Origin: an uncultured Flavobacteriales bacterium | GTDB lineage: Bacteria; Bacteroidota; Bacteroidia; Flavobacteriales; Crocinitomicaceae | NCBI GenBank assembly: GCA_946482515.1 | Contig: CAMLRS010000011.1 | Span: 55,908-119,907, forward strand | DNA length: 64,000 nt | Reading direction: 5' to 3' | Part shown: positions 63,080 to 64,000 of the stretch, piece by piece | Numbering within the stretch: position 1 is the first letter of the stretch | How the letters are laid out: each line of letters begins with the position of its first letter | Made by a program: the position numbers and the translations under genes | Notes under the pieces: generated by a model | What the model saw: the letters and a program-made list of their open reading frames with translations, nothing else | Database searches by the model: none | What the model was told of the DNA's origin: nothing

Positions 63080-63781
63080 ATGTCAGCTAAAGAGAGAGAC
63101 ATGAGAGATCCGAGGGACGTGATCCAGGGACTTTTGGAGAAAAAAGCAGCCCTGAAACAGGATATCTTTGAGGACACCCGCCGCCAGTTCGAATGCTTCC
63201 GAAAGCACATTCACCAGGAAGTTGCTTCCCTGCGATTATCCGTTCCCGATGAGCGCGTGCGGATCCATGCCGTAGACAAAGGCGATTTCGAAGTACAGAT
63301 CTACATAGGCAGCGATGTATTGGTTTATCACATGCACACGAATGTCTTTCGTTTGCCGGATGAAAATCCGCACTGGAAAACCGAGTATATGCAGAAAGAC
63401 CGCGAGCTCGGCTATTTCGGTATCATCAATATTTACAACTTCCTGGCCGATTCGTACCTCAAGAACCGCATGAACGACGTGGGCTATCTGATCGGCCGCA
63501 TTTTCGTCAACAAGGAAGAACATTTCATGATCGAAGGGAAGGGACAGCTCGGTTTCCTGTTCCGCGATTTGCAGCAATCTACGCTCAGCGATGCCATTAT
63601 TTGCAACATCATTCACGTGTCTTTTGTCTACGCACTGGAATTCGATCTGTTTACGCCACCGTACGATATGGTTTCCCGCGTTTCCGTAAGCCAGATGCTG
63701 GAAATGCACAACAACGATCAATTATCGACCGGGAAACGACTGGGCTTTCGCTTTGAAGCCGACACCAACGATATTATCTAG
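63080..63781 (+). CDS. Conserved hypothetical cytoplasmic protein
   Basis: A 233-residue protein without signal peptide or membrane segments. A charged helical N terminus (ALKQDIFEDTRRQFECFRKHIHQEV) leads into a mixed alpha/beta domain (VQIYIGSDVLVYHMHTNVFRLP, FGIINIYNFLADSYLKNRMNDVGYLIGRIFVN, FLFRDLQQSTLSDAIICNIIH). I recall close Bacteroidota homologues only as hypothetical proteins. It follows proS in the same direction with a family C palindrome between, and precedes tRNA-Glu, which has its own promoter. Confidence 0.72.
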   Translation: MSAKERDMRDPRDVIQGLLEKKAALKQDIFEDTRRQFECFRKHIHQEVASLRLSVPDERVRIHAVDKGDFEVQIYIGSDVLVYHMHTNVFRLPDENPHWKTEYMQKDRELGYFGIINIYNFLADSYLKNRMNDVGYLIGRIFVNKEEHFMIEGKGQLGFLFRDLQQSTLSDAIICNIIHVSFVYALEFDLFTPPYDMVSRVSVSQMLEMHNNDQLSTGKRLGFRFEADTNDII

Positions 63782-63876
63782 AAAAAATACCGGTTGTAGC
63801 AATCTAATAACGAGCGCGTTTGCCAGCCAGTGGCGTTTTTAGGTGTGAGAAACTTCGAAAAAAAACGCATTCCCCC

Positions 63877-63906
63877 TTGCTTAACGCAAAATTACGGTTA
63901 TATTTG
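63877..63906 (+). promoter_or_regulatory. Promoter of tRNA-Glu
   Basis: TTG at 63877-63879, a 19-base spacer, then TATATTTG at 63899-63906: both boxes and the spacing match the Bacteroidota consensus. The tRNA begins 20 bases downstream. Confidence 0.68.
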
Positions 63907-63925
63907 CACTCCGAAATTGAAAAAC

Positions 63926-64000
63926 GGCCCATTCGTCTAGTGGTCAGGACGCCAGGTTTTCATCCTGGAAACAGGAGTTCGATTCTCCTATGGGCTGCCA
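63926..64000 (+). tRNA. tRNA-Glu (anticodon TTC)
   Basis: A full cloverleaf of 75 bases. The acceptor arm GGCCCAT pairs with ATGGGCT (one G-U). The anticodon stem CCAGG/CCTGG encloses TTTTCAT, giving anticodon TTC. The T arm has AGGAG TTCGATT CTCCT. The 3' CCA is encoded and ends at the last base of the window, so more tRNAs of the same transcript may follow beyond the edge. Confidence 0.97.

Overview
The window comes from a member of the Bacteroidota, most likely in or near the Flavobacteriia. The signs are C-terminal type IX secretion (T9SS) sorting tails on three proteins, Bacteroidota-restricted families (DUF5606, DUF3276, DUF5683, WbqC, DUF6252), a very long signal peptidase I, an archaeal/eukaryotic-type prolyl-tRNA synthetase, and the promoter signature of this phylum (TAnnTTTG, sometimes with an upstream TTG) at many gene starts. 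Base composition is near half G+C by eye. Genus cannot be fixed from the sequence. The region reads as ordinary chromosome: no integrase, transposase, CRISPR array or phage structural gene is visible.

Layout. 1-1.8 kb: two overlapping fatty acid desaturases, the first cut by the window edge. 1.8-4.2 kb: an M3 oligopeptidase and a DUF5606 protein. 4.2-10.3 kb: two divergent subtilases (one with a T9SS tail), an NTF2-like protein and a Trp/His/Tyr-rich secreted protein. 10.7-18.6 kb, minus strand: DinB-like protein, pyrG-yidC, a T9SS-secreted lysyl oxidase family protein and a protein resembling the Bacteroidota 'toxin 23' family. 19-20.7 kb: a LytS/LytTR two-component pair. 20.8-28.7 kb: an S1 RNA-binding protein, universal stress protein, metallophosphoesterase, M1 peptidase with DUF6702, a membrane-anchored T9SS-tail protein and a transaldolase-family enzyme. 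28.8 kb: SRP RNA. 29-35 kb: a MORN-like protein, a Zn/Cd-type P-ATPase divergent from an unknown protein coupled to a phosphodiester glycosidase, and small membrane/lipoproteins. 35-39 kb: a DEAD-box helicase and TypA. 39-46.5 kb: DUF6252 lipoprotein, XRE/S24 regulator, RecQ, DUF3298 protein, IlvE and a secreted unknown. 46.8-52.8 kb: a tight operon parA-parB-DUF5683-dapB-lepB-wbqC, preceded by a DUF3276 gene. 53-64 kb: an unknown, ferredoxin and divergent LuxC-type acyl-CoA reductase, a LysM glucosaminidase, a helical-repeat protein, a FadL-like porin with a Tyr/Gly-rich lipoprotein, proS, an unknown and tRNA-Glu.

Most genes are housekeeping or cell-envelope genes. The least explained content is intergenic. 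At least three families of short dispersed palindromic elements occupy gene ends: an element with about 15-20 bp inverted termini and a central palindrome, a 'TTTTGTG' element that carries interchangeable palindrome modules, and an AT-rich TTGATAATT stem. I did not find a clear new defence or secretion system. The best leads are the repeat families, the bacterial lysyl oxidase that keeps both cofactor residues, LytTR-like direct repeats, and overlapping divergent promoters at the metal ATPase. Family names are from memory of sequence motifs; no searches were run.
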